DNA from: Plazaster borealis
Lineage: Eukaryota > Echinodermata > Asteroidea > Forcipulatida > Labidiasteridae
Length of the DNA stretch: 64,000 nucleotides
Direction of reading: 5' to 3'
Assembly (NCBI GenBank): GCA_021014325.1
Contig: CM037464.1
Coordinates: 6,479,127-6,543,126, forward strand
Within the stretch, counting starts at the first letter, position 1. The number at the start of each line of letters is the position of its first letter. This document shows, piece by piece, positions 63,904-64,000 of this stretch. The notes below the pieces were generated by a model. It had not been told where the DNA came from. It made no database searches and saw only the letters and a list, made by a program, of their open reading frames with translations. Position numbers and translations under genes: made by a program.

Positions 63904-64000
63904 CAATTTCAACAAAAGAGAAAACTTACAGGCAGACTTATATCGTACTCGGGTATGATTGACAGAGATTGACTATGAAAATGTGCTGATGTTTTTGCTG

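Overview
This is AT-rich, intron- and transposon-dominated animal DNA. It holds one gene that I can establish with confidence. There are no bacterial-style gene clusters, no CRISPR, no rRNA and no operons. The gene is a TCF21/musculin-class bHLH factor, a bilaterian family. The repeat landscape (dense short foldback elements bounded by TTAA-AGG, tRNA-derived SINEs, hexamer TTAGGG blocks, many minisatellites) fits a marine deuterostome. From general familiarity with the main foldback family I favour an echinoderm, probably a sea star, but the species is inference.

Layout. 1-8.3 kb: repeat-rich flank with two minisatellites (31-bp and 20-bp units) and foldback copies. 8.35-9.84 kb: upstream region of the bHLH gene. 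9,838-10,320: exon 1, carrying the whole bHLH domain. 10,321-17,123: a 6.8-kb GT-AG intron packed with a ~160-bp tandem array, several foldback elements, a 1.28-kb terminal-inverted-repeat element with a 5-bp target duplication, and a CAG/CAA-type triplet tract. 17,124-17,240: exon 2, giving the family-typical TWPF segment and a short acidic/serine-rich tail. A 3' untranslated region follows, with AATAAA at 17,601.

17.6-64 kb: no further gene can be proved. The stretch holds foldback MITE copies of several related families, tRNA-headed SINEs, pieces of non-LTR retrotransposons (one with a recognisable end-of-ORF2 motif), relics resembling the self-cleaving tails of Penelope-like elements, and many tandem arrays. 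The most striking items are: (1) a foldback element whose core is a ~240-bp interstitial telomeric TTAGGG array; (2) a foldback MITE family whose central hexamer differs between copies (TTGCAA, TAGCTA, AGGCCT) yet is always a perfect palindrome; (3) several nested insertions that give a relative order of events; (4) a ~560-bp long hairpin; and (5) a repeat-poor block at 33.4-34.9 kb with an RFX X-box and a POU octamer that may be a cis-regulatory region.

Most long open frames in the window (for example those in the 31-bp, 20-bp, CTCGTA and GTT arrays) are by-products of stop-poor tandem repeats and are not annotated as genes.
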